Positions 7,689-16,274 of a stretch of DNA of 33,826 nt are shown here, in pieces. The notes below the pieces were generated by a model. That model worked only from the letters and a program-made list of their open reading frames with translations, did not search any database and was not told the origin of the DNA. Every line of letters starts with the position of its first letter. The stretch's first letter is position 1. Source of the DNA: Lachnospiraceae bacterium (GTDB taxonomy: Bacteria > Bacillota > Clostridia > Lachnospirales > Lachnospiraceae); NCBI GenBank assembly GCA_030524525.1, contig JAUNGI010000019.1:1-33826 (forward strand), given 5' to 3'. The position numbers and the translations under genes were made by a program.

Positions 7689-8594
7689 TCAGTCCTCCAG
7701 CAGCCGGATATAGTGATTGGCTTCCCGCAGAACGTGATCGGCGAGCAGCGGAAGGATCAGCGAACGGATCCGGCACGCTTCGATCCCTTCCACTCCGGCG
7801 CGCTTGAAATCGCGGAATTTCCGGGTCAGCGCAAGCGAATTTCCGTCGCTTATCATTCGGTCGTTGGCGGCTGCCGAAGCTTCCAGAAGGCAGCGGTACT
7901 CCTTGGCAAAATCGTTTGCCGTGCAGACCAGCTCCTCCTCATCGGGGTCCAACAGACCGCGAATGAACAGCGCATGCTCCATCATAATCTGATTCCAAAA
8001 CAGCTCGCTGCCGCGAAGCTCCTCACGGCTGCACTCCTCCTCCCCTTCCAGACGCATAAGTTGGCTCCGATACAGGCGCGCTTCCCGCAGGATGTGCTCG
8101 ATCAGCAGCGGATAATTTACGGTAAACAAATCGCAGGAACGGACGCCGCGCAAAACCCTTTCCTTAAAACCGATAATCGCGTTCACCAGCCGCAGTCCGT
8201 CCTGATTCAACCGACGCACCTCCCGCGCAAGCCCCTGCGAAACGCACGAATTTCCGCCGCAGTGACAGGCTCTCAGCCCCATGGCACGCGCAGTCAGCGA
8301 ACGATTGATCGGCGTCCCCGTAAGACGCTGGGTCTGCTGCTCCGCACGGTCCGTAAATACGGTAACGATCTCTCCGGACTCCAGCACGCAGCCCCGAACG
8401 ACACAGTCGCTCAGCGAGATCGTACGGGAAAGCATCGCTTCAAAGCTTCGCAGCAGACGCTCGGCCTCTCTTGCAAGCTCCGCATTCGGAGGCAGAAAGC
8501 CCACCTTCAAAAAGAACGCATGCTCCTTCATGATGCGTGCAAAAAACAAATGCTCCTCCAGCGAATCGACAATATACTCCTGAGTTTTATCCAT
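7689..8594 (-). CDS. DUF2935 family protein
   Basis: A 301-residue helical protein with two copies of the DUF2935 pattern: EEHLFFARIMKEHAFFL near the N-terminus and SELFWNQIMMEHALFIRGLL near residue 190. Conserved His and Glu residues in four-helix bundles suggest metal binding, by analogy with ferritin-like or hemerythrin-like bundles; the biochemical role is not established. The start at 8594 has GGGGAGG five bases upstream, so the longer frame through the palindromic region is rejected. It lies 77 bases upstream of the metallopeptidase gene on the same strand and may share a transcript. Confidence 0.85.
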   Translation of the reverse strand: MDKTQEYIVDSLEEHLFFARIMKEHAFFLKVGFLPPNAELAREAERLLRSFEAMLSRTISLSDCVVRGCVLESGEIVTVFTDRAEQQTQRLTGTPINRSLTARAMGLRACHCGGNSCVSQGLAREVRRLNQDGLRLVNAIIGFKERVLRGVRSCDLFTVNYPLLIEHILREARLYRSQLMRLEGEEECSREELRGSELFWNQIMMEHALFIRGLLDPDEEELVCTANDFAKEYRCLLEASAAANDRMISDGNSLALTRKFRDFKRAGVEGIEACRIRSLILPLLADHVLREANHYIRLLED

Positions 8595-8637
8595 GATCCT
8601 CCCCATTCCGGAGCGTTTCGCGACGGGGCGAGAACAA

Positions 8638-8767
8638 AGAATCTCGCTTGCGAGATTCTCCGCCTGCGGCGGGCTGCGCAGCGGCACCTTCCTCTCCGCC
8701 GCAGTGCGATCCCCGCGGAGCGTTTTTTGTTTCATAGGACGCATTTTCCTATGAAAGAACAAAAAAA
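8638..8767. repeat. cluster of palindromes between tRNA-Ser and the DUF2935 gene
   Basis: Contains a perfect 10-base inverted repeat with a two-base spacer (8638-8659, arms AGAATCTCGC/GCGAGATTCT). Next come CCGCC/GGCGG (8660-8672) and the palindrome GCTGCGCAGC (8673-8682). Last is a 10-pair hairpin TTTCATAGGA/TCCTATGAAA (8730-8756), whose stem can extend through T and A tracts to 8723 and 8766. It resembles a composite intergenic palindromic element. It forms the long leader of the DUF2935 gene if transcription enters from the tRNA side. Confidence 0.6.
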
Positions 8768-8803
8768 TCCGAACCCTTCACCGGACGGCGAGAGGTTCGG
8801 ATT
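8761..8803 (-). terminator. intrinsic terminator of tRNA-Ser
   Basis: On the minus strand AATCCGAACC (8803-8794) pairs with GGTTCGGATT (8775-8766) and leads into a run of T (8767-8761). It lies 14 bases after the tRNA 3' end. Confidence 0.75.
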
Positions 8804-8816
8804 TCTGCAATTTTTC

Positions 8817-8905
8817 CGGAGGAAAAGGGATTTGAACCCTTGCGCCGGTGTTACCGACCTACTGGTGTTCGAAGCCAGACCCTTCAGCCACTTGGGTATT
8901 CCTCC
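8817..8905 (-). tRNA. tRNA-Ser (anticodon CGA)
   Basis: An 89-base class II tRNA. The acceptor arms GGAGGAA/TTCCTCC pair perfectly, the D stem is CCC/GGG and the T arm is AAGGG-TTCAAAT-CCCTT. A long variable arm and discriminator G both fit serine. The anticodon arm CTGGC-TTCGAAC-ACCAG places CGA at 34-36 with U33 and A37, and has one C-A mismatch at 31-39. The 3' CCA is not encoded. It reads UCG codons. Confidence 0.93.
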
Positions 8906-8919
8906 ATGACAACGGTGCT

Positions 8920-8948
8920 ATTATATCCTATCATCCCGAAAAAAGCAA
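8920..8948 (-). promoter_or_regulatory. promoter of tRNA-Ser
   Basis: Minus-strand -35 TTGCTT (8948-8943), 17-base spacer, -10 TATAAT (8925-8920), ending 14 bases before the tRNA 5' end. Confidence 0.7.
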
Positions 8949-8961
8949 TCCCTTTTTTCGG
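8936..8961. terminator. A/T-tract hairpin after holA, overlapping the tRNA promoter
   Basis: A perfect 10-pair inverted repeat, CCGAAAAAAG/CTTTTTTCGG, with a six-base loop. It may terminate holA transcripts. It covers the -35 box of the tRNA-Ser promoter, so termination and initiation share the same DNA. Confidence 0.45.
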
Positions 8962-9011
8962 TTTTCGGTGTCGGCTCTTTTTTGGGGCGGCGGTTTCCGC
9001 AAGGCGCCGCT

Positions 9012-10001
9012 CTACTCCGCCGCCTGTTGGCTGCTGTAGCGCATCAGAAACATCTCCACCGCTATGGACTCGTCCATATCCCCGGTCTTGATCTTTCGCT
9101 CCAGCTCCGTGCCGTACGCCAGCGCCTCCTTGACCCGGCTCTTGGGAAAGCCCCTGCGGAGCCGCTGATATTTTGTCACGGCAAACGGAGCCATTGAAAG
9201 CTGCTTTGCAATGTCCGCGCCGCTCATGCCATATTCCGAAAGCGCCGTCACCTGCGAAAACTGCAAAAAGCTTTTGTTGAGCAGATACAATATCTGCATC
9301 GGCTTTTCGTGCAGCGCAAGCAGATCGGCATATAATCTTAACGCGCGATCCTGCTTCTGTTCCATCATAGCGTCCATCATCCGAAAGACGCGCCCCTCGA
9401 TCACCGCCGTGCAGATCGCGTCGATATCGTCCTTTGTCACCTGATCACGCCCCATACAATAAGCGGAAAGCTTCGCAAGCTCGCCCCGAAGCCGCAGCAT
9501 ATCGGAACCGCACACATCCAGAAAATATTGGATCGTCTGCTCCGAGATCCGCAGACCGTCCTTTTTCAGACTGCTGGCGACAAACAGCTTGAGATCCGAT
9601 TCTTCCAAGCCGTTCAGCTCGGCGACATAGCCCTGCTCCTTTACAAATTTGTAAAGCGCGTTCCGCTTGTCGGCGGCGGCCTCCACAAAGATCAGGTACG
9701 TCGTCTCCGCCCGCTCCGCCAGCATTCCGGCAAACTCGTTCGCGCCCTGAAACAGCCCGGTATTTTCGAGCAGAAGAACGCGGCGCTCCTCCAGAAACGG
9801 CGGGGTTTTCGCCAGCTCCGCAAGCTCCTGTAAATCCAGCGCGCCGCCCTCATAGCGGGCGAAATTCATCGAATCCCTGCCGCCGCACAGCGCGTCCACC
9901 AGCTTGTCACGGTACAGATTTTTCAGGTAGCTTTCGCTGCCGTACAGCAGATAGCATGAGGCAAAGCTCTGATTTTTGATATGCTCACGGATGTTCTTCA
10001 C
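9012..10001 (-). CDS. holA: DNA polymerase III delta subunit
   Basis: A 329-residue clamp-loader subunit that opens the beta sliding clamp during replication. It starts MKNIREHIKNQSFASCYLLYGSESYL, the degenerate P-loop-like start of HolA. It also has the TPPFLEERRVLLLEN and NALYKFVKEQGYVAELN segments and the C-terminal helical collar (FAVTKYQRLRRGF). Length is normal for the family. Its start overlaps the 3' end of psd by 17 bases, so it is probably translated from the same message. Confidence 0.93.
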   Translation of the reverse strand: MKNIREHIKNQSFASCYLLYGSESYLKNLYRDKLVDALCGGRDSMNFARYEGGALDLQELAELAKTPPFLEERRVLLLENTGLFQGANEFAGMLAERAETTYLIFVEAAADKRNALYKFVKEQGYVAELNGLEESDLKLFVASSLKKDGLRISEQTIQYFLDVCGSDMLRLRGELAKLSAYCMGRDQVTKDDIDAICTAVIEGRVFRMMDAMMEQKQDRALRLYADLLALHEKPMQILYLLNKSFLQFSQVTALSEYGMSGADIAKQLSMAPFAVTKYQRLRRGFPKSRVKEALAYGTELERKIKTGDMDESIAVEMFLMRYSSQQAAE

Positions 10002-10866
10002 GACCGATTTCCTCGCCCAGCTTTACAATGGTCTCGCCGCCTGCCTCCGTATTGCGGAGCAGATCCTCGGACGGCGCGTAGGTGTTTTTTGGCGCCAGCA
10101 CCAGCACCGTGGAGCCGCCAAACTCAAAATGCCCCTTTTCCTCGCCCTGCCGGACGCTTCCGGTTTCCGTATTTTCATTGACGATGCGGCCGACGCCCAA
10201 AGCGCCGACCTCCATCATCAGCACCTTCGCGCCGTTTGCGGTCGTGATCGTACAAAACTGCCGCGTATTCTCGCGATAGACCTTTTCGTATTTGTGGATC
10301 AGCGGATGCACGGTGTAGAGCGTTCCTTCGATGCGCCTATCCTCCGACTTTTCTCCGGATACCGGGTAAAAGTAATGGTGATAATCCTCCACGCAGAGCC
10401 GCAGCAAAAAGAACCAGCCGCCAAGATACTCCGCCGCCAGCTCCTCGTCCCGAAGCACCTCGCCGACCGTATAATTCACGTCCTTAATGCGGAAGGAGGA
10501 ATCCTCCTCGATCGGGTAGACGCTTGCCTTACAGTCGCAGGGGGACATCAGAACCGTCCCGCCAAGCGTCATCGGACGGCACTCCGGACGGATGCGGCGC
10601 AGGAAAAAGTCGTGAAACGAGACGTACTTTTTCTTTTCGTATTCCCGCAGGGGGATCCGGTTTTTCCGTACAAAGCCGGAGATAAAAAAGCTGGAGACCC
10701 ACGAATTCAGCACGCCGCGCTGCAGATCGGAATAGCCCCGCGAGGACGCCAGACGAAGCAGCGCTCTGCCCCAAGCGTGTGAAAACAGAAATTCCAGCAT
10801 ATGATTATTAGAAGCCGGGACGGGAATCCGCTTCCCCTCCCGGTCAAAATAAAATTCTTCCGCCAT
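9985..10866 (-). CDS. psd: phosphatidylserine decarboxylase proenzyme
   Basis: A 293-residue enzyme making phosphatidylethanolamine from phosphatidylserine. Family marks include the VSFHDFFLRRI region, VLMSPCDCKASVYPI, DYHHYFYPVSG and the C-terminal GGST motif (FEFGGSTVLVL). There the proenzyme cleaves itself and the Ser becomes the pyruvoyl cofactor. It follows pssA by 50 bases, placing substrate maker and user in one transcript, and overlaps holA by 17 bases. Confidence 0.95.
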   Translation of the reverse strand: MAEEFYFDREGKRIPVPASNNHMLEFLFSHAWGRALLRLASSRGYSDLQRGVLNSWVSSFFISGFVRKNRIPLREYEKKKYVSFHDFFLRRIRPECRPMTLGGTVLMSPCDCKASVYPIEEDSSFRIKDVNYTVGEVLRDEELAAEYLGGWFFLLRLCVEDYHHYFYPVSGEKSEDRRIEGTLYTVHPLIHKYEKVYRENTRQFCTITTANGAKVLMMEVGALGVGRIVNENTETGSVRQGEEKGHFEFGGSTVLVLAPKNTYAPSEDLLRNTEAGGETIVKLGEEIGREEHP

Positions 10867-10916
10867 GTTTTCCTCTCTTACAACAAAACATTTTTCAACG
10901 GCTTCCTTGGAAGCTC

Positions 10917-11555
10917 TTAAACCAACAGCACGCCAAGCAGAAGCAGCAACGCCCCGATAATAACGGGAATTGAACCTTTTCCGTGTACCTTGGGAACCGG
11001 AAAAATAAAGATAAACAAAAACGCCACAAAGACCATAAAGCCGCTGAAAAAATACGGCATTACGCGATCCGGCAGCAGTCTGCCGACAACGTACGCAAAC
11101 GGTACCGCCAGAGAAGAACAGGTGATCGGGAGCCCCTGATATACGGTGCGGCGCTCGCTCGTCTCCTTCTGCCGCGCCTCCTCGGTCACGTTGAAATACG
11201 CCAGACGGATCACGCCGCCGAGCGTCAAAAGGAAGCCCGCCGCATAGCCCAGCAGCTGAAAACGGCTCCCGTTATACAGAGCGACCGTCAGAATGGCGGG
11301 GGTCACGCCGAAGCAGACCAGATCGCACAGCGAGTCGATCTGGATGCCGAAGCCCTTTTCCAGCTCCGTCCGCTTCATCTTCCGGGCGATCGCCCCGTCG
11401 AACATATCGCAGAAGCCGGAAAACAGTAAAAAAAGAATGGCAAGACGAAATTCCCGATGCAGCGACATAAACATGCTGACAAACGCCGAACCCAAGCTGA
11501 TATAAGTCAAAATGACCGATTTATTATAAAATCCTACAAATCGTTTTTCTTTCAT
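10917..11555 (-). CDS. pssA: CDP-diacylglycerol--serine O-phosphatidyltransferase
   Basis: A 212-residue integral membrane enzyme that joins CDP-diacylglycerol and serine to give phosphatidylserine. The CDP-alcohol phosphatidyltransferase signature is intact: FDGAIARKMKRTELEKGFG followed by QIDSLCD. Six or seven hydrophobic segments follow. The start MKEKRFVGFYNKS at 11555 has an AGGGAG site about 11 bases upstream; the longer frame would begin in the leader hairpin. It is the first gene of the pssA-psd-holA unit and has its own consensus promoter. Confidence 0.92.
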   Translation of the reverse strand: MKEKRFVGFYNKSVILTYISLGSAFVSMFMSLHREFRLAILFLLFSGFCDMFDGAIARKMKRTELEKGFGIQIDSLCDLVCFGVTPAILTVALYNGSRFQLLGYAAGFLLTLGGVIRLAYFNVTEEARQKETSERRTVYQGLPITCSSLAVPFAYVVGRLLPDRVMPYFFSGFMVFVAFLFIFIFPVPKVHGKGSIPVIIGALLLLLGVLLV

Positions 11556-11583
11556 CGTATTCTGTGCTCCCTTATCCTGATGC

Positions 11584-11601
11584 TTGCAGAGCTTTCTGCA
11601 A
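11584..11601 (-). promoter_or_regulatory. leader hairpin of pssA
   Basis: Perfect seven-pair inverted repeat TTGCAGA/TCTGCAA with a four-base loop in the short pssA leader, between promoter and ribosome site. Its role is unknown. Confidence 0.35.
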
Positions 11602-11622
11602 AACCTCCCCAACAACAGTAAA

Positions 11623-11651
11623 ATTATACTCTACGCCGCAACGTTTGTCAA
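11623..11651 (-). promoter_or_regulatory. consensus sigma-A promoter of pssA-psd-holA
   Basis: Minus-strand TTGACA (11651-11646), exactly 17 bases, TATAAT (11628-11623): both hexamers are perfect. The transcript should start near 11616, giving a leader of about 60 bases. Confidence 0.85.
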
Positions 11652-11684
11652 ACCTGCAATCGTTTCCGTTTTTCCGGGGTTTTC

Positions 11685-13877
11685 TCAGGGCGACAGAAAA
11701 TAAAGCAAACCTCCGTCGGCGTCCGTTCGATGCAGAACGATCCCCAACCGTTCATAAGCCTCCAGCGTTTCGTCGTGCGGATGTCCGTAAAAATTCCCCC
11801 TCCCGCAGGAAATGACCGCCACCTCCGGCTCCAACAGAGCAAGCGCCTCCACGCTGACCGAAAAGCGGGAGCCGTGATGCGGGACTTTTAACAGCGCAAC
11901 GCTCCCCGCCTTCCGCGCCGCCGCAAGAAGCCGTTCGGCTCCCAGATCGCCCGGAAAGAGGGCGCGCACTTCGCCGCACTCCAGCAAAACGGTAAGCGAG
12001 TTCTCGTTTTGCGAAGCCTCCGGCGCTTCCTCCGGAAAGAGGATCGAAAACCGCAGCTTCTCTGTGCCGTACACCTCTCCGGCTTTCGGAGAATACCAGA
12101 CGCCGGAAAAGCCGTTCTCCTCGACCCATGCCTTGGCGCTGCCGTCGGCGTAATCGCACAGCAGAAGCCGTTCTACGGAAATTCCCGCCGCCAGCAGCTG
12201 TTCCAGTCCGTTTACATGATCCGCGTCGAGATGCGACACGACCGCCAGATCGATCCCGGCATGTCCGTAACGACGCAGAAACGGCAAAAGCACCTCGCTG
12301 CCCGCCTCCGTCGCTCCGCTGCTGCCGCAGTCGATCACGCACGCCGTGTCCTCATACAGCACAACGGCGCAGTCGCCCTGCCCCACATCCAAAAAAGCGA
12401 TCGCCTTCTCGTCCCGGCAGTGAAACAGCAAGCCGACCGAAAGCAGCAAAATGCCGCCGCGCAGCGGATGCGTCCCTTTGTGGCGGCTTCGGACCGCCGT
12501 TACGACCAAAACGGCATAGAACGCCGCCATGCCCCAAAGCTCCGGCTTTCCGGTCACCACCACGGCAAACGGCAGGCGCAGGATCCGATCACATAGCTGC
12601 AGGAACAGCTCCACGGAAAAATTTGCCGGAATCGCAAGCGCAGCAGCCGCCCCCGGAAGAAATACAGACAGCAAAAGCAGAGAAAGACAGAACAGGAAAA
12701 AAACGGATACTCCGGAAAGCAGCAGGCAATTCACGGCGACGCTGTACGGAGAAAAACAATAGCTGCGCGACAAAAGCAGCGGCAGCAGGGACAGCTGTAA
12801 AAGAAAGGAAGTCCTCGCAGCGTCCCAAAGACGCCTCCGCTCCTTCCTTTCCCGAAAAGCCGGAACGAACGCCGCCAGCGAAAACGCCGCGCCAAACGAA
12901 AGCTGCGTTCCGAAGTCAAGGAACTGCACGGGGCGCAGCAGAACGCAGACGAACAGTAGGATCGCCAGACTTGTGATCGGATCGGCTCTTTTGCCAAGCA
13001 GCCGTCCGACGGCAAAAAGCAGATATCCGCCCAACGCGCGGACGCAGGAGATCGGAAAGCCGGTCAGCATTCCAAAGAAAAACAAAAAGCAGAAGCCCAC
13101 GCCATAGGCGTATTTTTTCCGCAGGATCCGCCGCAGGAAAAACGCCACAAAGCCGGACAGAATGGCGACGTGCATGCCGCTGACCGCCAGAACATGCGCC
13201 CCGCCAAGCTCCTGCAGGGTTTCGTAAACGCCTTCCGGAAGCTCGTCCTTCCGACCGGTGAGCATGGCGATCACAAGCCCCGCCGTCTCCTCGGAAAACA
13301 GCGCCTTTGCCCGGACAACGATCTGCGCACGCAGGCGGCTGCTCCAGCGAAGCAGCGGCGGAGCCGACCGCCGAAGAAAAATCTCGTCGGCATTGCACTG
13401 TGCCAAAAGCCCCTGACTGCGGCCGTAGGCTTTCCAATCGAACTGCCCCGGGTTGTCCGCCGCCGAAAGCTCGCCGATCTCCCCTCGCACCGTCAGCTCC
13501 TGCCCCGGCTCCGGCATCCCGTCGCCCTCCCAAAAGACCTGACAGTAAAAGCTTCCGCCGCCCGGCGGTTCGACCTTTAGGCGAAAGCTTTGTCCGCCGA
13601 CCAGAGCCACCGTTCCGGTCAGCTCCTGTCGGGTCAAAAGCCATGGAACGGCGTTTTCTTCATTTTTTCGATAATGCTCTCCGGAACCGACGCCAATCAA
13701 CAGCGCCGCAGAAAGAACGAAGCCCCGCCATGCCCACGACCTGCGAAAGGCAAGGAACGAAAGGGACGCCAAAGATCCGGCAGCCGCCAGAACGCAGCCT
13801 GCCGCGGAAGAAAACAGAAACGGACACAGAGCGCCGCAAAGAAATGCAATGCCGACCCATAAAAACGGACGTTTCAT
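11685..13877 (-). CDS. comEC: competence DNA-uptake channel ComEC/Rec2
   Basis: A 730-residue polytopic membrane protein forming the channel that carries single-stranded DNA into the cell during transformation. The N-terminus has several membrane segments and a DUF4131-like domain. The central competence domain includes GGAHVLAVSGMHVAILSGF. The C-terminal metallo-beta-lactamase-like domain carries FLDVGQGDCAVV, SHLDADHVNGL and VPHHGSRFS. The ATG at 13877 is chosen because an AAAGGAG site lies just upstream, inside the longer frame. It is separated from comEA by a two-component system and a GerMN lipoprotein, all on one strand. Confidence 0.93.
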   Translation of the reverse strand: MKRPFLWVGIAFLCGALCPFLFSSAAGCVLAAAGSLASLSFLAFRRSWAWRGFVLSAALLIGVGSGEHYRKNEENAVPWLLTRQELTGTVALVGGQSFRLKVEPPGGGSFYCQVFWEGDGMPEPGQELTVRGEIGELSAADNPGQFDWKAYGRSQGLLAQCNADEIFLRRSAPPLLRWSSRLRAQIVVRAKALFSEETAGLVIAMLTGRKDELPEGVYETLQELGGAHVLAVSGMHVAILSGFVAFFLRRILRKKYAYGVGFCFLFFFGMLTGFPISCVRALGGYLLFAVGRLLGKRADPITSLAILLFVCVLLRPVQFLDFGTQLSFGAAFSLAAFVPAFRERKERRRLWDAARTSFLLQLSLLPLLLSRSYCFSPYSVAVNCLLLSGVSVFFLFCLSLLLLSVFLPGAAAALAIPANFSVELFLQLCDRILRLPFAVVVTGKPELWGMAAFYAVLVVTAVRSRHKGTHPLRGGILLLSVGLLFHCRDEKAIAFLDVGQGDCAVVLYEDTACVIDCGSSGATEAGSEVLLPFLRRYGHAGIDLAVVSHLDADHVNGLEQLLAAGISVERLLLCDYADGSAKAWVEENGFSGVWYSPKAGEVYGTEKLRFSILFPEEAPEASQNENSLTVLLECGEVRALFPGDLGAERLLAAARKAGSVALLKVPHHGSRFSVSVEALALLEPEVAVISCGRGNFYGHPHDETLEAYERLGIVLHRTDADGGLLYFLSP

Positions 13878-13894
13878 AGGTCTCCTTTTTTTCA

Positions 13895-13913
13895 CGCCCT
13901 CCTGCGGAGGGCG
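13895..13913 (-). promoter_or_regulatory. GC-rich hairpin just upstream of comEC
   Basis: A perfect eight-pair stem (CGCCCTCC/GGAGGGCG) with a three-base loop between the GerMN gene stop and the comEC ribosome site. No T run follows on the minus strand, so it is not a standard terminator. It could stabilise or process the message. Confidence 0.45.
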
Positions 13914-13944
13914 CTCTACAGATTCTACAGATACTTGCTTACGG

Positions 13945-14841
13945 TCATTCCTCTACCAGCTCCAGAGACCGCTCGAAAATCTGCGACAGATCCAGATTGA
14001 TGTACAGATTTCTCGTGCTCCCCTCGACGGTAAAAACGACCTTTGATACGTTTGTCAGCTCCGCCAGAGAATTTACGATCGAATAGATCGTCAGCTCCGC
14101 CGGCATGTCCTGCTGATAATTCATAAATTCACTGCTCAGATCGACGTAGCAGATCGAGTCCTTGGTAACGATATGATTGATCTTCGTATCCTTGGGAACC
14201 GTGGCATAACAGCCGTCCTTGGTGGGTCCTTGGATCAGCGTCGCCAAAACGAGCTGCTCCGAAGTATAATAATCGTCCGCCTCCACCTCTACTTGCACCG
14301 GAACGAGCTTCGTTTTCGCCGCGTTGGCGAAATAGAGCGTACATTTGATCGTACCGACCGATACGCCCACATCCTCCAAAAACTGCTCCGCCGCCATCGT
14401 TCCGACCGCCGTACCGTTCAGCGTCAGCGGCTCCTCCATCACATAAAATTCCAGCGCGCTGACCGCCTCGAGCTGCGTCAGCGTTTTAACGATCGCCGCC
14501 CGCATCAGAACCTCCTCGGAGGTCGCCACATCATAATAAGCCGGGCTGAACACACAGGTCAGCGTTCCGCTTTCGGAAAGCGTCCAGTTGATCAGATTGA
14601 CCCCCGACGGGATCGCGGCGGAATAGCTCCCCTCCTCGCTGGACTGCATCAGCATCGTAAACAGCTCGTTGATCCGATCGTCCGTATTCTCGGAACGATA
14701 CCGATACGCCATCGGCTGCAGCGTCGTTTTCCCCTGATCCAGCAGATATACGACGCAGTCTCCCTCTACCTGTGATTCCTTCCTGCTGCACCCGCATAAA
14801 AGCAGAGTCAGACAAAGAAGAAGCATCCATCCTCGTTTCAT
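13945..14841 (-). CDS. GerMN-domain lipoprotein
   Basis: A 298-residue lipoprotein: signal peptide with lipobox LLLCGC (Cys near residue 18), then two GerMN-type repeats. The first is around residues 45-150 (VNLINWTLSESGTLTCVFS) and the second around 165-285 (TKINHIVTKDSICYVDLSSEF). GerMN domains occur in spore germination protein GerM and in LpqB, the lipoprotein next to MtrAB in actinobacteria. It sits 14 bases downstream of a sensor kinase gene, so a role in sensing or envelope control is plausible, but this is inference from gene order. Confidence 0.87.
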   Translation of the reverse strand: MKRGWMLLLCLTLLLCGCSRKESQVEGDCVVYLLDQGKTTLQPMAYRYRSENTDDRINELFTMLMQSSEEGSYSAAIPSGVNLINWTLSESGTLTCVFSPAYYDVATSEEVLMRAAIVKTLTQLEAVSALEFYVMEEPLTLNGTAVGTMAAEQFLEDVGVSVGTIKCTLYFANAAKTKLVPVQVEVEADDYYTSEQLVLATLIQGPTKDGCYATVPKDTKINHIVTKDSICYVDLSSEFMNYQQDMPAELTIYSIVNSLAELTNVSKVVFTVEGSTRNLYINLDLSQIFERSLELVEE

Positions 14842-14855
14842 ATCCTGTACTCCTG

Positions 14856-16274
14856 TTAAAGCATCTGCACATTCAGAGGGATCCGGATGGTAAACGTGGT
14901 GCCTTCCTTTTCCTTGCTGGAGACACGAATCGTTCCCTGATGCATCTGAATGATCTCCTGCGCAATGGCAAGTCCCAGACCGTTCCCCCCGGTCTCGCGT
15001 GACCTTGTTTTGTCCACCCGGTAAAAGCGTTCAAAAATATGCGGGATCTCCTCCTCGGGAATGCCGATGCCCGCGTCCTCGATCGTAATATAAACAAACC
15101 GCAGGTCTGCGTTCAGCGTCACGTGCACATACCCGAACTCCCGGTTATACTTCACCGCGTTTTCCACGATATTCGTCAGCGCCATCATCAGCCGCACCTC
15201 GTCCACCTTCGCAAAGACCTCCCGGTAGCTCTCCAGAACGACCTCAATGCCCCGCTGCTCCGCCAAAGGCTTCACCCGTTTCAGGATCGTTTCGATCAGC
15301 GCGTTCATATTCGTCCGGACAAGCTTTAAGACGGCTGCCGACTTATCCAGCGACACAAGGGTCAGCAGATCGGTAATGATCTCGTTTTCCCGGGCGATCT
15401 CGTCGTTGATATCCGTCAGGAACTCCCGATACATCTCCACGGGCGTATCGGGCTGGACGAGCAGCGATTCGGACAGCACCTTCATGGAGGTCATCGGTGT
15501 TTTCAGTTCGTGAGATACGTTGGAAACAAACTCCTGTCGGGATTTTTCGAGCTGGTTGTTCTTCCAGAGCATTTCGTTTGTGGAACGGCTGATGGAAGCC
15601 GCCTCCCGATTTCCGTTCACGTGTACCTCCTCGTTCAGGAAGCCCGAGGCAATATGCTTCATCGCCTGCATGATCTTTTTGATCGGGTAGGCGATCCACA
15701 CGGCTGCCAGCCACGCCGCCAGCAGCACGACCAGCCACGCGATCAAGCCGTAGGAAATCGCCCGTTCCCGAAAGGTTTTGAAATTCTGCAGCTCGTCGGA
15801 AATGCTGACCTGAACGATCAGCGCCCCGGAAACGCTCTCCGCTCCGGTCGGCCGCAGCGGAAGCAGGATCTTGGCATGCTCGCTTTCCTCGTTGATCTCA
15901 TAGACCTCCTTCCCGGACAGACAGGCGACGATATTTTTTGAAACGAGCGTCTTCCCGGTCTCGGTCTGATAACTGTCATAGACGATCACATGATAGGCGT
16001 TCGTAACCACCACGCGTCCGCCGTACAGCTCCGCGATCGTATTCAATTCGTTGTCCACATTGGAATTCGGCGAATTCAGATAGCCGGTGATCTCCATCTG
16101 GTTGGAGATCAGAGAGCCGTAATCACGGAAATTGGAATAAGTGCCCTCCAGAAAGGTAGCACGAGAAGAGTCGACGATCCTGCTCGTAAGAAAAAAGCAG
16201 ACGACGGCTCCAAGTAAACTGATGGTCAAAAAAATATATATCCTTACACTGATGTGGTTTCGAAGTTTATTCAT
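14856..16274 (-). CDS. HAMP-containing sensor histidine kinase (WalK/PhoR-like)
   Basis: A 472-residue membrane kinase. Membrane segments at about residues 11-31 and 178-198 flank an extracytoplasmic domain. A HAMP linker (WIAYPIKKIMQAMKHIASG) follows, then the HisKA domain with H255 in SNVSHELKTPMTSMK. The ATP-binding domain has NIVENAVKYN, EDAGIGIPEEE and GNGLGLAIAQ. Its start overlaps the response regulator gene by eight bases, marking the two as a cognate pair, and the GerMN lipoprotein gene follows by 14 bases. The input signal is unknown. Confidence 0.94.
   Translation of the reverse strand: MNKLRNHISVRIYIFLTISLLGAVVCFFLTSRIVDSSRATFLEGTYSNFRDYGSLISNQMEITGYLNSPNSNVDNELNTIAELYGGRVVVTNAYHVIVYDSYQTETGKTLVSKNIVACLSGKEVYEINEESEHAKILLPLRPTGAESVSGALIVQVSISDELQNFKTFRERAISYGLIAWLVVLLAAWLAAVWIAYPIKKIMQAMKHIASGFLNEEVHVNGNREAASISRSTNEMLWKNNQLEKSRQEFVSNVSHELKTPMTSMKVLSESLLVQPDTPVEMYREFLTDINDEIARENEIITDLLTLVSLDKSAAVLKLVRTNMNALIETILKRVKPLAEQRGIEVVLESYREVFAKVDEVRLMMALTNIVENAVKYNREFGYVHVTLNADLRFVYITIEDAGIGIPEEEIPHIFERFYRVDKTRSRETGGNGLGLAIAQEIIQMHQGTIRVSSKEKEGTTFTIRIPLNVQML

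Noticed and set aside
8817-8905. tRNA-Arg (UCG) or selenocysteine tRNA reading of the tRNA
   Set aside because: Shifting the anticodon loop breaks the stem. The long variable arm, G73 and a seven-base acceptor stem fit tRNA-Ser with anticodon CGA.
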